Part shown: positions 45,572 through 54,595 of the stretch, one piece after another
Numbering within the stretch: the stretch's first letter is position 1
Layout: each line of letters opens with the position of its first letter
NCBI RefSeq assembly: GCF_041200145.1
Contig: NZ_CP165734.1
Location: forward strand, 6,367,001-6,431,000
Length of the DNA: 64,000 bases
Direction of reading: 5' to 3'
Source of the DNA: Bradyrhizobium sp. LLZ17
GTDB lineage: Bacteria; Pseudomonadota; Alphaproteobacteria; Rhizobiales; Xanthobacteraceae
Program-made: the position numbers and the translations under genes
Notes under the pieces: model-generated
The model's database searches: none
The model's input: only the letters and a program-made list of their open reading frames with translations
What the model was told of the DNA's origin: nothing

Positions 45572-45976
45572 TTGGTATCCTGTTGCGATATCGTCAAACC
45601 AGAGTTTTCCGGCATCGTCTATCACGCCAATTATCTGCGCTTCATGGAGCGGGGACGCACCAACCATCTGCGGCTGATGGGCGCCGAGCAACAGGCGCTG
45701 TTCGAGCAGGCCGCGACGGAAAATTCGAGCTTCGCCTTCGTCGTCCGCTCGATGCATCTGGACTTCCTCAAGCCGGCGCGGATGGATGACGTGCTCGACG
45801 TCGTGACCTGGCCGATCGCGGTGAAGGGCGCATCCATCATGCTGGCGCAGGAGGTGCGGCGCGGCGTGGACGTGCTAGTGAAGGCCGAGGTGCGCGTCGC
45901 CTTCATCAGCGGCGGCCGCGCCCAGCCGATCCCGAAATCGATCCGCGCCTTGATGAAGGCTGATCTGATTTCGTGA
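45572..45976 (+). CDS. YbgC-like thioesterase lacking its catalytic segment
   Basis: 134 aa, open frame. From FSGIVYHANYLRFMERGRTN onward it is a normal YbgC, but the first 12 residues (MVSCCDIVKPE) replace the family VRVYYEDTD. The catalytic Asp is therefore missing. Upstream DNA is the downstream flank of a ybgC copy, so recombination between repeats explains the chimera. It is probably inactive although the frame is intact. Confidence 0.7.
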   Translation: MVSCCDIVKPEFSGIVYHANYLRFMERGRTNHLRLMGAEQQALFEQAATENSSFAFVVRSMHLDFLKPARMDDVLDVVTWPIAVKGASIMLAQEVRRGVDVLVKAEVRVAFISGGRAQPIPKSIRALMKADLIS

Positions 45977-46053
45977 TCGGGCGATAGCGGACGGCCTCTC
46001 GACTCCCCCGCGCGCGGCGATAGATTGCACTCCCGCCAATCGATGAGGCTTCC

Positions 46054-46521
46054 ATGTCGCGCCCGCCGCTTCCGCCGTTCACCCGTGAAACTGCCGCGCA
46101 AAAGGCGCGCATGGCCGAGGACGCCTGGAATTCGCGTGATCCGGTGCGTGTGTCGCTGGCCTATACCGAGGACAGCCGCTGGCGCAATCGCTCGGAAGTC
46201 TTCCAGGGCCGCCAAGCCATCGTCGCATTCCTCACCCGCAAATGGGAGAAGGAGCACGACTACCGGCTAACCAAGGACCTCTGGGCTTTCGACGGCAACC
46301 GCATCGCGGTGCGCTTCCAGTACGAATGGCACGATGCGTCCGGCCAGTGGTATCGCTCCTACGGCAACGAGCAATGGGAGTACGACGAGCGTGGCTTGAT
46401 GAAGCGGCGAGAAGCCTCGATCAACGATATTGCGATCGCGGAGAAGGATCGCAGGTTTCACTGGCCTGCGTCGGGGCCGCGGCCTGCGGATGTTGCGGGA
46501 CTGGGAACCGATCCTTTCTGA
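46054..46521 (+). CDS. DUF1348 family NTF2-like protein
   Basis: 155 aa with the DUF1348/NTF2-like pattern: [73 protein letters not shown] small alpha+beta barrel; biochemical role unknown. It stands alone, followed by an intergenic repeat. Confidence 0.85.
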   Translation: MSRPPLPPFTRETAAQKARMAEDAWNSRDPVRVSLAYTEDSRWRNRSEVFQGRQAIVAFLTRKWEKEHDYRLTKDLWAFDGNRIAVRFQYEWHDASGQWYRSYGNEQWEYDERGLMKRREASINDIAIAEKDRRFHWPASGPRPADVAGLGTDPF

Positions 46522-46544
46522 GGTTTGCGAGATCGCGCAGCGAG

Positions 46545-46715
46545 CACATTGCACCCTCTCCCGCTTGTGGGAGACGGTGGCTTCGCGAAGCGAAGCCGGG
46601 TGAGGGATTTCTCTCCGCTTGCGGATCTCTCGCATTTGTATTTGCTGAAACAACCCCTCATCCGGCGCTCGCGCCACCTTTCTCCCACAAGGGCAGAAGG
46701 GAAGAAAGTCACTGG
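46545..46715. repeat. Bradyrhizobium-type intergenic repeat, copy 1
   Basis: Contains CCCTCTCCCGCTTG, GGGTGAGGG and a mirrored CTTTCTCCCACAAG-like arm, forming long imperfect hairpins. Related copies are at 54425-54560 and 57583-57715. Confidence 0.65.
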
Positions 46716-46732
46716 TCGCGTTATCGGGCGAA

Positions 46733-47446
46733 TTAGGTTTTCTTGCGCCGCGCCAGAAACCGCGTGATCGCTCCACCCAGCTTCGCATTGTCCAGCGGCT
46801 CGGCCAGCGACGCCTTCGCCGTCGCAACGAGATCATCTGCCGCTTTGCCGTCGCGCAGCTCGCAGCACACCCGCGCAAAGTCCACGTCGAACTCCGGATG
46901 CGGCTGCACCGATAGCGTCGTGCCATTGGCGTAGAGCAGGCCGGCATGCGGGGTGAAGTCGGAGGAGAGAATCGTCAGCGCGCCGTTCGGCGGCTCGATC
47001 ACCTGGTCCTGATGTGAGGCGGCGATCGCGACCGCGTCGCCGTCGACGACGCCGTTCTCCGGCAGCACCCGATAGACGTGCCGGCCGATGCCCCAGCCCT
47101 TCTCCGATTTGCGGACGGTGCCGCCGAGCGCCTGGGCGATCAGTTGATGGCCGAAGCAGACGCCGACCATCGGCGTCTTGTTGGCGTAAGCCTTGCGGAC
47201 GAAATTCTCCAGCGGTGCGATCCAGTCGAGTCCGTCATAGACGCCGGCGGCCGCGCCGGTGATCAGGATGGCCTCGACCTTGTCGGGGTCGGGAAGCGCA
47301 TCGCCATTCGGAATGCTGACGATGTCGATCGTGGCCGTGGGATCCTCGGCGCGGACCATGCGCTCGAACATGTCCGGAAAAGAGCCGTGGCGCTCACGAT
47401 ATTTTTGCGGGACCTGCCCCGTCTCGATGATGGTGATGCGTGCCAT
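46733..47446 (-). CDS. Class I glutamine amidotransferase (GMP-synthase-like)
   Basis: 237 aa. The triad is nucleophile Cys97 in GVCFGHQL, His183 and Glu185 in QPHPEF. No synthetase domain is attached, so it belongs to the stand-alone GATase1 family, some members of which hydrolyse gamma-glutamyl amides. The substrate is unknown. It runs towards the DUF1348 gene and follows a LysR gene on the same strand (38 nt apart). Confidence 0.85.
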   Translation of the reverse strand: MARITIIETGQVPQKYRERHGSFPDMFERMVRAEDPTATIDIVSIPNGDALPDPDKVEAILITGAAAGVYDGLDWIAPLENFVRKAYANKTPMVGVCFGHQLIAQALGGTVRKSEKGWGIGRHVYRVLPENGVVDGDAVAIAASHQDQVIEPPNGALTILSSDFTPHAGLLYANGTTLSVQPHPEFDVDFARVCCELRDGKAADDLVATAKASLAEPLDNAKLGGAITRFLARRKKT

Positions 47447-47484
47447 ATGCCATCAGGTAAGAGGTTGCGCGCGGGGGTGCAAGC

Positions 47485-48408
47485 TCAGTCGCTCCCTGCC
47501 TTGTATTCGTGTGGCGTCGCGGTCTCCAGCGATGCGCTTTGCTCGCGGACCTCGCTGAGAAAGGCCTTTGCCAGCCGCGACAGCGGTTCGGCTTCCGACC
47601 ACAGCATGTAGGCCACCGCACGCGTCGTCGGCATGAACGGCCGGACGACGAGGCCGTGGCCGCCGTTCTGCCGTGGCGAGAAGGGGTCGACGACCGCCGC
47701 GCCGACACCGGCGGCCGCGAGCACGCAGGCCGTGTTGCAATAGCGCACCTCGACAGTCGGCTGGAACGGCGCGCCGGCACGGGCAAAGCTGTCCCGCACG
47801 GCCTCGCCGAGCCGCGTGCCACGTTCGAGCCCGATGAAGGGCAGGCAGGACAGGTCCGAGGCCGAGATGACGGGCCGTTCCGCGAGCGGATGCTGCGGCG
47901 GCATCACGCACACCATTTCGCCGGTATGCACGACCTCATGTGCGATGCCGGGATGATGCGTCAGCCCGAGCGCGAAGCCGAGTTCGGCGACACGGCTGAG
48001 CACGCCCTCGATGATGCCCTCATAGCGCCGCACGTCGAAAAATACCCGCGTCTCGGGCCGCCGGCGCAGGAAGCCTGACAGTGCGGACGGAATGATGCTG
48101 TAGGCGAGCGGCGGCGTCGCCACGATGGCGAGATGGCCGGAGCGGTTCTCGCGCAGATCGCGGACGCGGTTCTCGAGCTTGGCGTGCAGCGCGAAGATCG
48201 CCTCGCTCTCCTTGTAGAGCGCCATGGCTTCCGCGGTCGGAAACAGCCGGTTGTTGACGCGCTCGAACAGCGCAAAGCCTGCCTGCGCTTCCATCGCCTT
48301 CAGCGCGTTGCTGACGGCGGGCTGCGACAGCGCCAGTTCGTCGGCCGCCGCTACCGTGGTGCGATGGCGGATGACGGCACGCAGGATCTCGAGCTGGCGC
48401 AGGTTCAT
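47485..48408 (-). CDS. LysR-family transcriptional regulator
   Basis: 307 aa from ATG 48408 (MNLRQLEILRAVIRHRTTVA), with the helix-turn-helix ADELALSQPAVSNALKAME. The effector domain follows (HLAIVATPPLAYSIIP, FALGLTHHPGI). The open frame extends upstream, but the LysR N-terminus fixes the start. It is divergent from the N-carbamoylase operon across a 151-bp gap and probably controls it in response to a substrate. Confidence 0.9.
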   Translation of the reverse strand: MNLRQLEILRAVIRHRTTVAAADELALSQPAVSNALKAMEAQAGFALFERVNNRLFPTAEAMALYKESEAIFALHAKLENRVRDLRENRSGHLAIVATPPLAYSIIPSALSGFLRRRPETRVFFDVRRYEGIIEGVLSRVAELGFALGLTHHPGIAHEVVHTGEMVCVMPPQHPLAERPVISASDLSCLPFIGLERGTRLGEAVRDSFARAGAPFQPTVEVRYCNTACVLAAAGVGAAVVDPFSPRQNGGHGLVVRPFMPTTRAVAYMLWSEAEPLSRLAKAFLSEVREQSASLETATPHEYKAGSD

Positions 48409-48559
48409 ATCACTGCCGATTATACTCAGGGCCAAAAGATCATAGCACGATGAATTGCTTTTGCAGCCCCGCTGCCCCGTAATGGCCGCGGATTTGCACG
48501 CTGGATCAATGGGTTCGTTCGCCCATTGAGGCAGCATCGCGCACAGATTGGAGGCAATC

Positions 48560-49516
48560 TTGGTTCGTGTCCTTCGTGCCGCCGCGGCCCAGATGGGGCC
48601 GACGCAAAGAGCAGACGCGCGTGAGCATACGCTTCGGCGGATGCTCGCGCTGCTCGAGGAGGCGGCTGGCCGCGGCGCGAGTCTCGTAGTGTTTCCCGAG
48701 CTTGCCTTCACCACCTTCTTCCCCCGCTGGCTGCTGGAGGGCGAGGCGCTCGACCAGTATTTCGAGCGCAGCATTCCGAATCCGGCCGTCACAAAACTGT
48801 TCGACCGTGCGCGGGTGCTGCGCGTCGGCTTCTATGTCGGCTATGCCGAGCTGACGCCGAATGGTCGCCGCTACAATTGCGCCATCCTGGTCGACCGCGA
48901 CGGCGAAATTCTCGGTCGCTATCGCAAGGTGCATCTGCCGGGCTCGGTCGAGCCGCGCCCGGGCGCGCGATATCAGCAACTCGAGAAGCGCTATTTCGAT
49001 TATGGCGACCTTGGCTTTCCCGCGTTCCGCGCCGGCTCGGCCTGGGCCCATGCGATCATGGGCATGATGATCTGCAACGATCGCCGTTGGCCGGAATCCT
49101 GGCGCGTGCTCGGGTTGCAAGGCGTCGAGCTCGTCTGCATCGGCTACAATTCGGCCGCCTACGATCCCAATGGCGGCGTCAGCGAAGACGCCTCCTTGCG
49201 CACCTTCCACTCGACGCTGGTGACGCAGGCCAACGCCTACATGAACGCGACCTGGGCGATCTCGGTCGCCAAGGCCGGCGAGGAGGACGGCTCCGGGCTG
49301 ATCGGCGGCTCCTGCATCGTCGACCCCAACGGCTGCATCGTTGCGCAGGCCGCAACGCTGAGCGACGAGGTGATCGTCGCCGACGTCGATCTCAACCTCT
49401 GCCGCCAGGGCAAGGACAAGATGTTCAATTTCGCCGCTCACCGGCGGCCGGAGCAATACAGGGTACTCACCGAGCGCGCCGGTGTCATCGAGCCCGCGGT
49501 TCTCGACGCTGACTGA
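48560..49516 (+). CDS. N-carbamoyl-D-amino-acid amidohydrolase-like nitrilase
   Basis: 318 aa from TTG 48560, chosen because GGAGG lies 5 nt upstream. Nitrilase-superfamily triad: Glu47 in VVFPELAF, Lys123 in RYRKVHLPG, Cys172 in MMICNDRRWPE. The positions 47 and 172 equal those of Agrobacterium D-carbamoylase. The reaction would be N-carbamoyl amino acid to amino acid plus CO2 and ammonia, the second step of hydantoin breakdown. It leads an operon with transporters, a racemase and amidohydrolases that fit this role. Confidence 0.8.
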   Translation: MVRVLRAAAAQMGPTQRADAREHTLRRMLALLEEAAGRGASLVVFPELAFTTFFPRWLLEGEALDQYFERSIPNPAVTKLFDRARVLRVGFYVGYAELTPNGRRYNCAILVDRDGEILGRYRKVHLPGSVEPRPGARYQQLEKRYFDYGDLGFPAFRAGSAWAHAIMGMMICNDRRWPESWRVLGLQGVELVCIGYNSAAYDPNGGVSEDASLRTFHSTLVTQANAYMNATWAISVAKAGEEDGSGLIGGSCIVDPNGCIVAQAATLSDEVIVADVDLNLCRQGKDKMFNFAAHRRPEQYRVLTERAGVIEPAVLDAD

Positions 49517-49563
49517 CCAGATGGCGCGGTGTGGCAAAGGAAAAGACTGGCAAAGGAACTGAC

Positions 49564-50391
49564 ATGACGCGCCTTTCACTTTCTCTCGGTCTTGCCGCGC
49601 TGGCCGCCGTTGCGTCCGCAGGGGCCGCCGAGCTTCCCGCGGAGATCAAGCAAGCGGGCACGCTGAAGCTCACGGTCAACTCCACCTACGCGCCGATGGA
49701 ATACCGCGATCCCGCCACTAGCGAACTCGTCGGGTTGGACATCGATCTTGCGAACGAGCTCGCCAAGCGGCTCGGCGGCCTCAAGATCGTCTGGAGCGAA
49801 ACGCCGTTCGCCGAGCTGATCCCCTCGCTCCAGACCAAGCGCGCCGATTTCATTCTGTCCGGCATCTCCGACCGGGCCTCGCGACGCGAGACCGCCGATT
49901 TCGTCGACTATCTGACGACCGGTCCGCAGTTCTTCGTCATGGCGGAGAGCGAGGCGAAGGCGGCGACCGATCTCTGCGGCAAGAAGATCGGCACCACGCG
50001 CAGCACCAGTTTTCCGGTCGAGATCGAGAAGTGGAGCAAGCAGAATTGCGAGGCGGCGGGCAAGCCGGCCATCCAATACGTGCCAGGCGAGAACTCGATC
50101 GACGTCCGCAACCAGCTCAAGCAGGGCCGCATCGATGCGGCTGTACAGGGCAGCGAGACGCTGCCTTACGCGCAAACGCAGGAGCCCGGCAAATATCGCG
50201 TCGTTGGTGAAGCCTTCGCCAAGGGCTATCAGGGCATCATGTTTCGCAAGGAAGATGTGGCGCTTCGTGAGGTCGTGACGGAGAAGCTCGCCGCCATGAT
50301 CGCCGACGGCTCCTACAAGGCCGTGCTCGACAAATGGGGCCTTGGCGCGAACGCGGTGACCCAGCCCATGCTCAACGCGGCGTCGCAATGA
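49564..50391 (+). CDS. Polar amino-acid ABC transporter, binding protein
   Basis: 275 aa with signal peptide ([19 protein letters not shown]) and family-3 solute-binding pattern: [60 protein letters not shown]. It delivers substrate to the permease and ATPase encoded next. ATG 49564 has AAGGAAC upstream. The stop overlaps the permease start (ATGA). Confidence 0.9.
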   Translation: MTRLSLSLGLAALAAVASAGAAELPAEIKQAGTLKLTVNSTYAPMEYRDPATSELVGLDIDLANELAKRLGGLKIVWSETPFAELIPSLQTKRADFILSGISDRASRRETADFVDYLTTGPQFFVMAESEAKAATDLCGKKIGTTRSTSFPVEIEKWSKQNCEAAGKPAIQYVPGENSIDVRNQLKQGRIDAAVQGSETLPYAQTQEPGKYRVVGEAFAKGYQGIMFRKEDVALREVVTEKLAAMIADGSYKAVLDKWGLGANAVTQPMLNAASQ

Positions 50392-51245
50392 AATCGGCGC
50401 CGGCACTCGCGGAAGGTTTTCCAGATCTGTCGGGGATGCGGATCGCGCGCGAGCCGCACTGGTTTCGCTGGCTCAGCGCGGCGGTGATTATCCTAGCGCT
50501 CGTTGCGATCGGTCGCGCGTTTGCGAACGGCCAGATCGAATGGTCGTATGTCGGCCGCTTCCTGACTGTAAAGGCGATCCTCGAAGGCATCGTCAACACC
50601 ATGGTAATGGCGGTGCTGGCGAAGGCGCTCGGCATCTTCCTCGGCATTGTCGTCGCGATCATGCGGCTGTCGCCCAATCCGGTGCTGAAGACTGTCGCCG
50701 CCGGCTACACCTGGCTGTTCCGCGGCACGCCGCTGATCCTGCAATTGCTGCTGTGGTTCAACCTCGCGCTGGTGTTTCCGACCATCGGCATTCCCGGTCT
50801 GTGGAGCGCGCGCGCCGTCGACGTGATGACGCCGTTCCTTGCCGCGCTGCTCGGGCTCGGTATCAACCAGGGGGCCTACACCTCCGAGGTGATGCGTGCC
50901 GGCATGCTGTCGGTCGACATCGGGCAATACGAGGCGGCGCAGGCGATCGGCATGGGGCGCTTGCGCGCGCTGCGCCGGATCATCCTGCCGCAGGCGATGC
51001 GGGTGGTGATCCCGCCGCTCGGCAACGAGTTCATCGGCATGGTGAAGGCGACCTCGCTTGCGAGCGTGATCCAGTATCCGGAGGTGCTGCACAACGCCGA
51101 AAACATCTATTACGCCAATTCCCGCGTGATCGAGCTGCTGATCGTCGCCGGGCTCTGGTACCTGCTCGTAGTCTCGGTCCTGACGCCGCTCCAGATGCTG
51201 CTCGAACGCCGTTTTGCCCGCGGCACGTTGCGGTTTGCGCGATGA
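50388..51245 (+). CDS. Polar amino-acid ABC transporter, permease
   Basis: 285 aa with five membrane segments and the HisM-type motif [20 protein letters not shown] that contacts the ATPase. The segment [14 protein letters not shown] is typical of the family. One permease gene suggests a homodimer. Start and stop both overlap neighbours by 4 nt. Confidence 0.9.
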   Translation: MKSAPALAEGFPDLSGMRIAREPHWFRWLSAAVIILALVAIGRAFANGQIEWSYVGRFLTVKAILEGIVNTMVMAVLAKALGIFLGIVVAIMRLSPNPVLKTVAAGYTWLFRGTPLILQLLLWFNLALVFPTIGIPGLWSARAVDVMTPFLAALLGLGINQGAYTSEVMRAGMLSVDIGQYEAAQAIGMGRLRALRRIILPQAMRVVIPPLGNEFIGMVKATSLASVIQYPEVLHNAENIYYANSRVIELLIVAGLWYLLVVSVLTPLQMLLERRFARGTLRFAR

Positions 51246-52006
51246 CAAAGCCCCTCGTCGCGATCCGCTCCGTCAGCAAGAGTTTTGGCGAGTTTCAAGC
51301 TCTCAAGAATGTCTCGCTCGACATCTGGCCCGGCGAGGTGGTGTGTCTGATCGGCGCGTCCGGGTCGGGCAAGACCACGCTGCTTCGCTGCATCAACCAG
51401 CTCGCCGCCATCGACAATGGTGGCATCTGGTTCGATGGCGAGCTCTTGGGCATGCGCGAGCAGGGCGGCCGGCTCTATCGGCTGAGCGAGCGCGACATTA
51501 GCCGGCAGCGGTTGAAGACCGGCATGGTGTTCCAGCGCTTCAATTTGTTCCCGCACAAGACGGCGCTCGACAACATTACCGAAGGACCGCTCCAGGTACA
51601 GGGGCGCAAGCCCGGTGAAGTGCGCGCCGAGGCGCTCGAACTACTCCGGCGCGTCGGGCTGTCGGCGAAGGCCGACGCGTATCCCGCGCAGCTTTCCGGC
51701 GGACAGCAGCAGCGCGTGGCGATCGCACGTGCGCTCGCGATGAAGCCGATGCTGATGCTGTTCGACGAGCCGACCAGTGCGCTCGATCCCGAACTCGTCG
51801 GCGAGGTGCTCGCCGTCATGAAGGAGTTGGCACGGAGCGGCATGACCATGCTGGTGGTGACGCACGAGCTCGGCTTTGCGCGCGAAGTCGCCGACCGCGT
51901 CGTCTATATGGATCAGGGTGCGATCGTCGAGCAGGGACGGGCATCCGAGGTCCTCGGCGCGCCGCGCGAGGAGCGCACCAAGGCATTTCTTTCGGCAGTG
52001 ATCTGA
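51242..52006 (+). CDS. Polar amino-acid ABC transporter, ATP-binding protein
   Basis: 254 aa. Walker [10 protein letters not shown], signature [15 protein letters not shown], Walker [14 protein letters not shown] and switch His in VVTHELGFA. GlnQ/HisP type. Coupled to the permease. Confidence 0.92.
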   Translation: MTKPLVAIRSVSKSFGEFQALKNVSLDIWPGEVVCLIGASGSGKTTLLRCINQLAAIDNGGIWFDGELLGMREQGGRLYRLSERDISRQRLKTGMVFQRFNLFPHKTALDNITEGPLQVQGRKPGEVRAEALELLRRVGLSAKADAYPAQLSGGQQQRVAIARALAMKPMLMLFDEPTSALDPELVGEVLAVMKELARSGMTMLVVTHELGFAREVADRVVYMDQGAIVEQGRASEVLGAPREERTKAFLSAVI

Positions 52007-52021
52007 AACGGGGGCATGTTG

Positions 52022-52837
52022 ATGAAGAGAATTTTGGTTGCCGCGGTGATTTTGGGGGCTTTGAGTGCATCTGCCATGGCCATCGAGCTGCCGGCGGAGA
52101 TCGCCAAGCGCGGCAGCATCAAGGTGGCGCTGGTGCCGAACTATCCTCCGATGGAGTTCCGCGATCCCGCCGCCAACACGCTGTCTGGCTTCGACATCGA
52201 TCTCGGCGAGGCGCTCGGGCGCAAGCTTGGGGTCAAGATCGAATGGACCGAAACCAGCTTTGCCGAGTTCATGCCGTCGATTTCGACGGGCCGGGTGGAT
52301 GCCATCCTGTCCGGCTTCACCGACTATGCGAGCCGGCACGAGATTGCCTCCTTCGTCGACTATCTGCGTAGCGGTCCAAAATTCTTCGTGCAGCAATCCC
52401 GTGCCTCCGAGTTCAAGGACATGGCTGCGCTATGCGGCAAGAAGGTCGGGGCCAGTCGCCGGACCATGTTTCCGGCAGAGATCGACAAGTGGAGCCAGAA
52501 GAATTGCGGCAGCAATCCGATCCAGTTCGTCGGTACGGACGGCTCGGCGGATGCGCGCACGCAGCTCAGGCAGGGTCGTATCGACGCCGCCGTGCAAGGC
52601 AACGAGACGCTGCCCTATCTGATGGACATCGAGCCGGGCGCCTATGCGCCGGTCGGCGATCCGTTCGCGACGCAGTTCACGGGCATTGCGCTGCCGGTCA
52701 AGGAAAAGGCGTTGCAGCAGGGTATGGTCGAGGCGCTCGATGCGCTGATCGCGGACGGCACCTATCGTGCTCTGCTGGCGAAGTGGAAACTCAACGATAA
52801 CGGCATAGAGAAGGCGACCATCAATGCTGGACAGTAA
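52022..52837 (+). CDS. Second amino-acid ABC binding protein
   Basis: 271 aa from ATG 52022 (MKRILVAAVILGALSASAMA); the ATG at 52016 is too close to the GGGGG site. Closely related to the binding protein at 49564 (YPPMEFRDPAANTLSGFDID, ILSGFTDYASRHEIASFVDY, YLRSGPKFFV). It likely shares the same permease and broadens specificity. It overlaps the next gene by 14 nt. Confidence 0.9.
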   Translation: MKRILVAAVILGALSASAMAIELPAEIAKRGSIKVALVPNYPPMEFRDPAANTLSGFDIDLGEALGRKLGVKIEWTETSFAEFMPSISTGRVDAILSGFTDYASRHEIASFVDYLRSGPKFFVQQSRASEFKDMAALCGKKVGASRRTMFPAEIDKWSQKNCGSNPIQFVGTDGSADARTQLRQGRIDAAVQGNETLPYLMDIEPGAYAPVGDPFATQFTGIALPVKEKALQQGMVEALDALIADGTYRALLAKWKLNDNGIEKATINAGQ

Positions 52838-53708
52838 GGCACTCCAGAGCATCCCGCTCGTTCCGGCCAACACCGCGGATCCCGCGCCGGAATATCCCTG
52901 GCCCAAGCCGTACAATTCGGCGATGTTCTTGTCGTTCGACGTGGACGCGGAGAGCGCCTGGACCAGCAAGGACGCGGTCCATGCGCAGCGGCTCATTACC
53001 ATGAGCTATGGCGGCTACGAGGCGCGTGTCGGCACGCCGAAGCTTTTGGAGCTGCTCGGCCAGCTCGATCTCAAGGCGACGTTCTTCATCACGGGATGGT
53101 CGGTCGACGCGCATCCGGCGATGGCGGAATCGATCCTCAAGGCCGGTCATGAAATCGGTCATCATGGCTATCATCATCTGCTGCCGGATCCCGGCGATCC
53201 CTGGATCGAGGAGGAACTGGAGCGCGGCTTCGAGGCGCTGAAGCGACGGCTCGGCATCAGGCCGACCGGCTATCGCGCGCCCTATGGCGAGTTCACCGAG
53301 GAGCTGCGGGTCGCGTTGGTGCGCCACGGCATCGTCTACACTTCTTCCTTCCGCGACGACGTGCGGCCGTATCGCCATCGTCTCGCCGACGGCAAGCCTG
53401 GAACGATCGAGCTGCCGGTGACCGCGAGCTATGACGACTGGATGCACGGCCTCTCCGCCCGCTTCAGCCCGCGCTCGATCTTTCCCAAGGAGCACGTGCT
53501 GTCGATCTGGAAGGACGAGCTCGACGAAACCCGGGACTGGGGCGCCATGGTGACCACGGTGCTGCACCCGCAATGCAGCGGCCGTCCGATGCGGCTGCGC
53601 CTCTTGCGCGAGTTCCTGACCTACGCAAAATCCTGCCCGGACGTCTGGATCACAACTGGCGAGAAGATCGCCGCCAACTTCCTGCGTCACGAGGCTGATA
53701 ACAGCTGA
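52824..53708 (+). CDS. PuuE/NodB-type deacetylase or cyclic amide hydrolase
   Basis: 294 aa with the NodB fold: Asp in FLSFDVDAESAW, metal His pair in GHEIGHHGYHHLLPD, TGYRAPYGEF, and LHPQCSGRPMR near the end. The extended N-terminus with SYGGYEARVGTPKLLELL is typical of the PuuE/cyclic-imidase branch, not of chitin deacetylases. Beside a carbamoylase and a hydantoin racemase, hydrolysis of a cyclic ureide or imide is the best guess (inference). Confidence 0.75.
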   Translation: MLDSKALQSIPLVPANTADPAPEYPWPKPYNSAMFLSFDVDAESAWTSKDAVHAQRLITMSYGGYEARVGTPKLLELLGQLDLKATFFITGWSVDAHPAMAESILKAGHEIGHHGYHHLLPDPGDPWIEEELERGFEALKRRLGIRPTGYRAPYGEFTEELRVALVRHGIVYTSSFRDDVRPYRHRLADGKPGTIELPVTASYDDWMHGLSARFSPRSIFPKEHVLSIWKDELDETRDWGAMVTTVLHPQCSGRPMRLRLLREFLTYAKSCPDVWITTGEKIAANFLRHEADNS

Positions 53709-53716
53709 GCAATGCC

Positions 53717-54373
53717 ATGACCCGCCGCCGCATTCTCGTCATCAATCCCAACTCCTCCGCATCGGTGACGGCCGCGATCGACCACGCGGTCGCACCGCTT
53801 CGCATCGCTGGCGGGCCGGAGATCGAGGTGGTCGGCCTTGCCGAGGGACCGCCCGGCATCAGCTCGCAGCGCGATGCCGACAGCGTCGTCATGCCGCTGG
53901 TGAACCGTGTGTCGCGCGACGATGCAGATGCCTTCGTGCTCGCCTGCTTCAGCGATCCCGGCCTGCATGCGGTGCGCGAGGCGGCGGACGGACGTCCGGT
54001 GCTGGGCATCGCCGAGTGCGGTATTTTCCGGGCGCTGATGCTCGGCGAACGTTTTGGGATCATCGCGCTGTCGCCGTCGAGCATCCGCCGTCAGCAGCGC
54101 ATGGCGCGGGTCATGGGCGTCGACAGCCGCTATGCCGGAAGCTGGTCCGTCGGCGCGAGCGCGGCGGAGACAGCAGGCGCTGACATCCGCAGCCGCTTGA
54201 TCGAAGCCGGTCGCGCGCTGGTCGCGCAATGCCGTGCCGACGTCGTGGTGATGGGTTGCGCCGGCATGGCCTCGCATCGCGCTGCAATTGCTGAGGCCAT
54301 CGGTGCGCCCGTGGTCGAGCCGGCGCAGCAGGCGGTGGCGGTGGCGATCGGCGCGGTCTTGCTGCGTGCTTGA
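53717..54373 (+). CDS. Hydantoin racemase-like Asp/Glu racemase
   Basis: 218 aa. INPNSSASVT at the start, the first catalytic Cys in VLACFSDPGL and the second in VVMGCAGMASH, the Cys pair of the Asp/Glu/hydantoin racemase family. It would interconvert the enantiomers of 5-substituted hydantoins or related compounds, letting a stereospecific hydrolase use both forms. It lies 8 nt after the deacetylase gene. Confidence 0.85.
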   Translation: MTRRRILVINPNSSASVTAAIDHAVAPLRIAGGPEIEVVGLAEGPPGISSQRDADSVVMPLVNRVSRDDADAFVLACFSDPGLHAVREAADGRPVLGIAECGIFRALMLGERFGIIALSPSSIRRQQRMARVMGVDSRYAGSWSVGASAAETAGADIRSRLIEAGRALVAQCRADVVVMGCAGMASHRAAIAEAIGAPVVEPAQQAVAVAIGAVLLRA

Positions 54374-54424
54374 AGGGTATACGATGCGCTTGAACGTTCT
54401 GGATCGGTCGGGCCGCGTGCTCGC

Positions 54425-54560
54425 TGCACCTCGCCCGCTTGCGGGAGAGGTCGGCGCGAAGCGCCGGGTGAGGGTTTTCTCCTCTTGGGGGTCCTCGCCT
54501 GCGGATGCACCCTCGCCCCAGCCCTCCCTCGCAAGCGGGGGAGAGGGCGCACTGCCGCTG
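54425..54560. repeat. Bradyrhizobium-type intergenic repeat, copy 2
   Basis: Contains CGCCCGCTTGCGGGAGAGG and a mirrored arm CCTCCCTCGCAAGCGGGGG around GGGTGAGGGTTTTCTCC, an extended imperfect hairpin inside the operon. Confidence 0.7.
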
Positions 54561-54595
54561 CGGCTGGATCTAGCGTCACACAGGAGCCTCTCGTA

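Noticed and set aside
50540..51240. N-terminal extension of the amino-acid ABC ATPase by about 230 residues
   Set aside because: It overlaps the permease in another frame; the ATPase starts at 51242 in an ATGA overlap.
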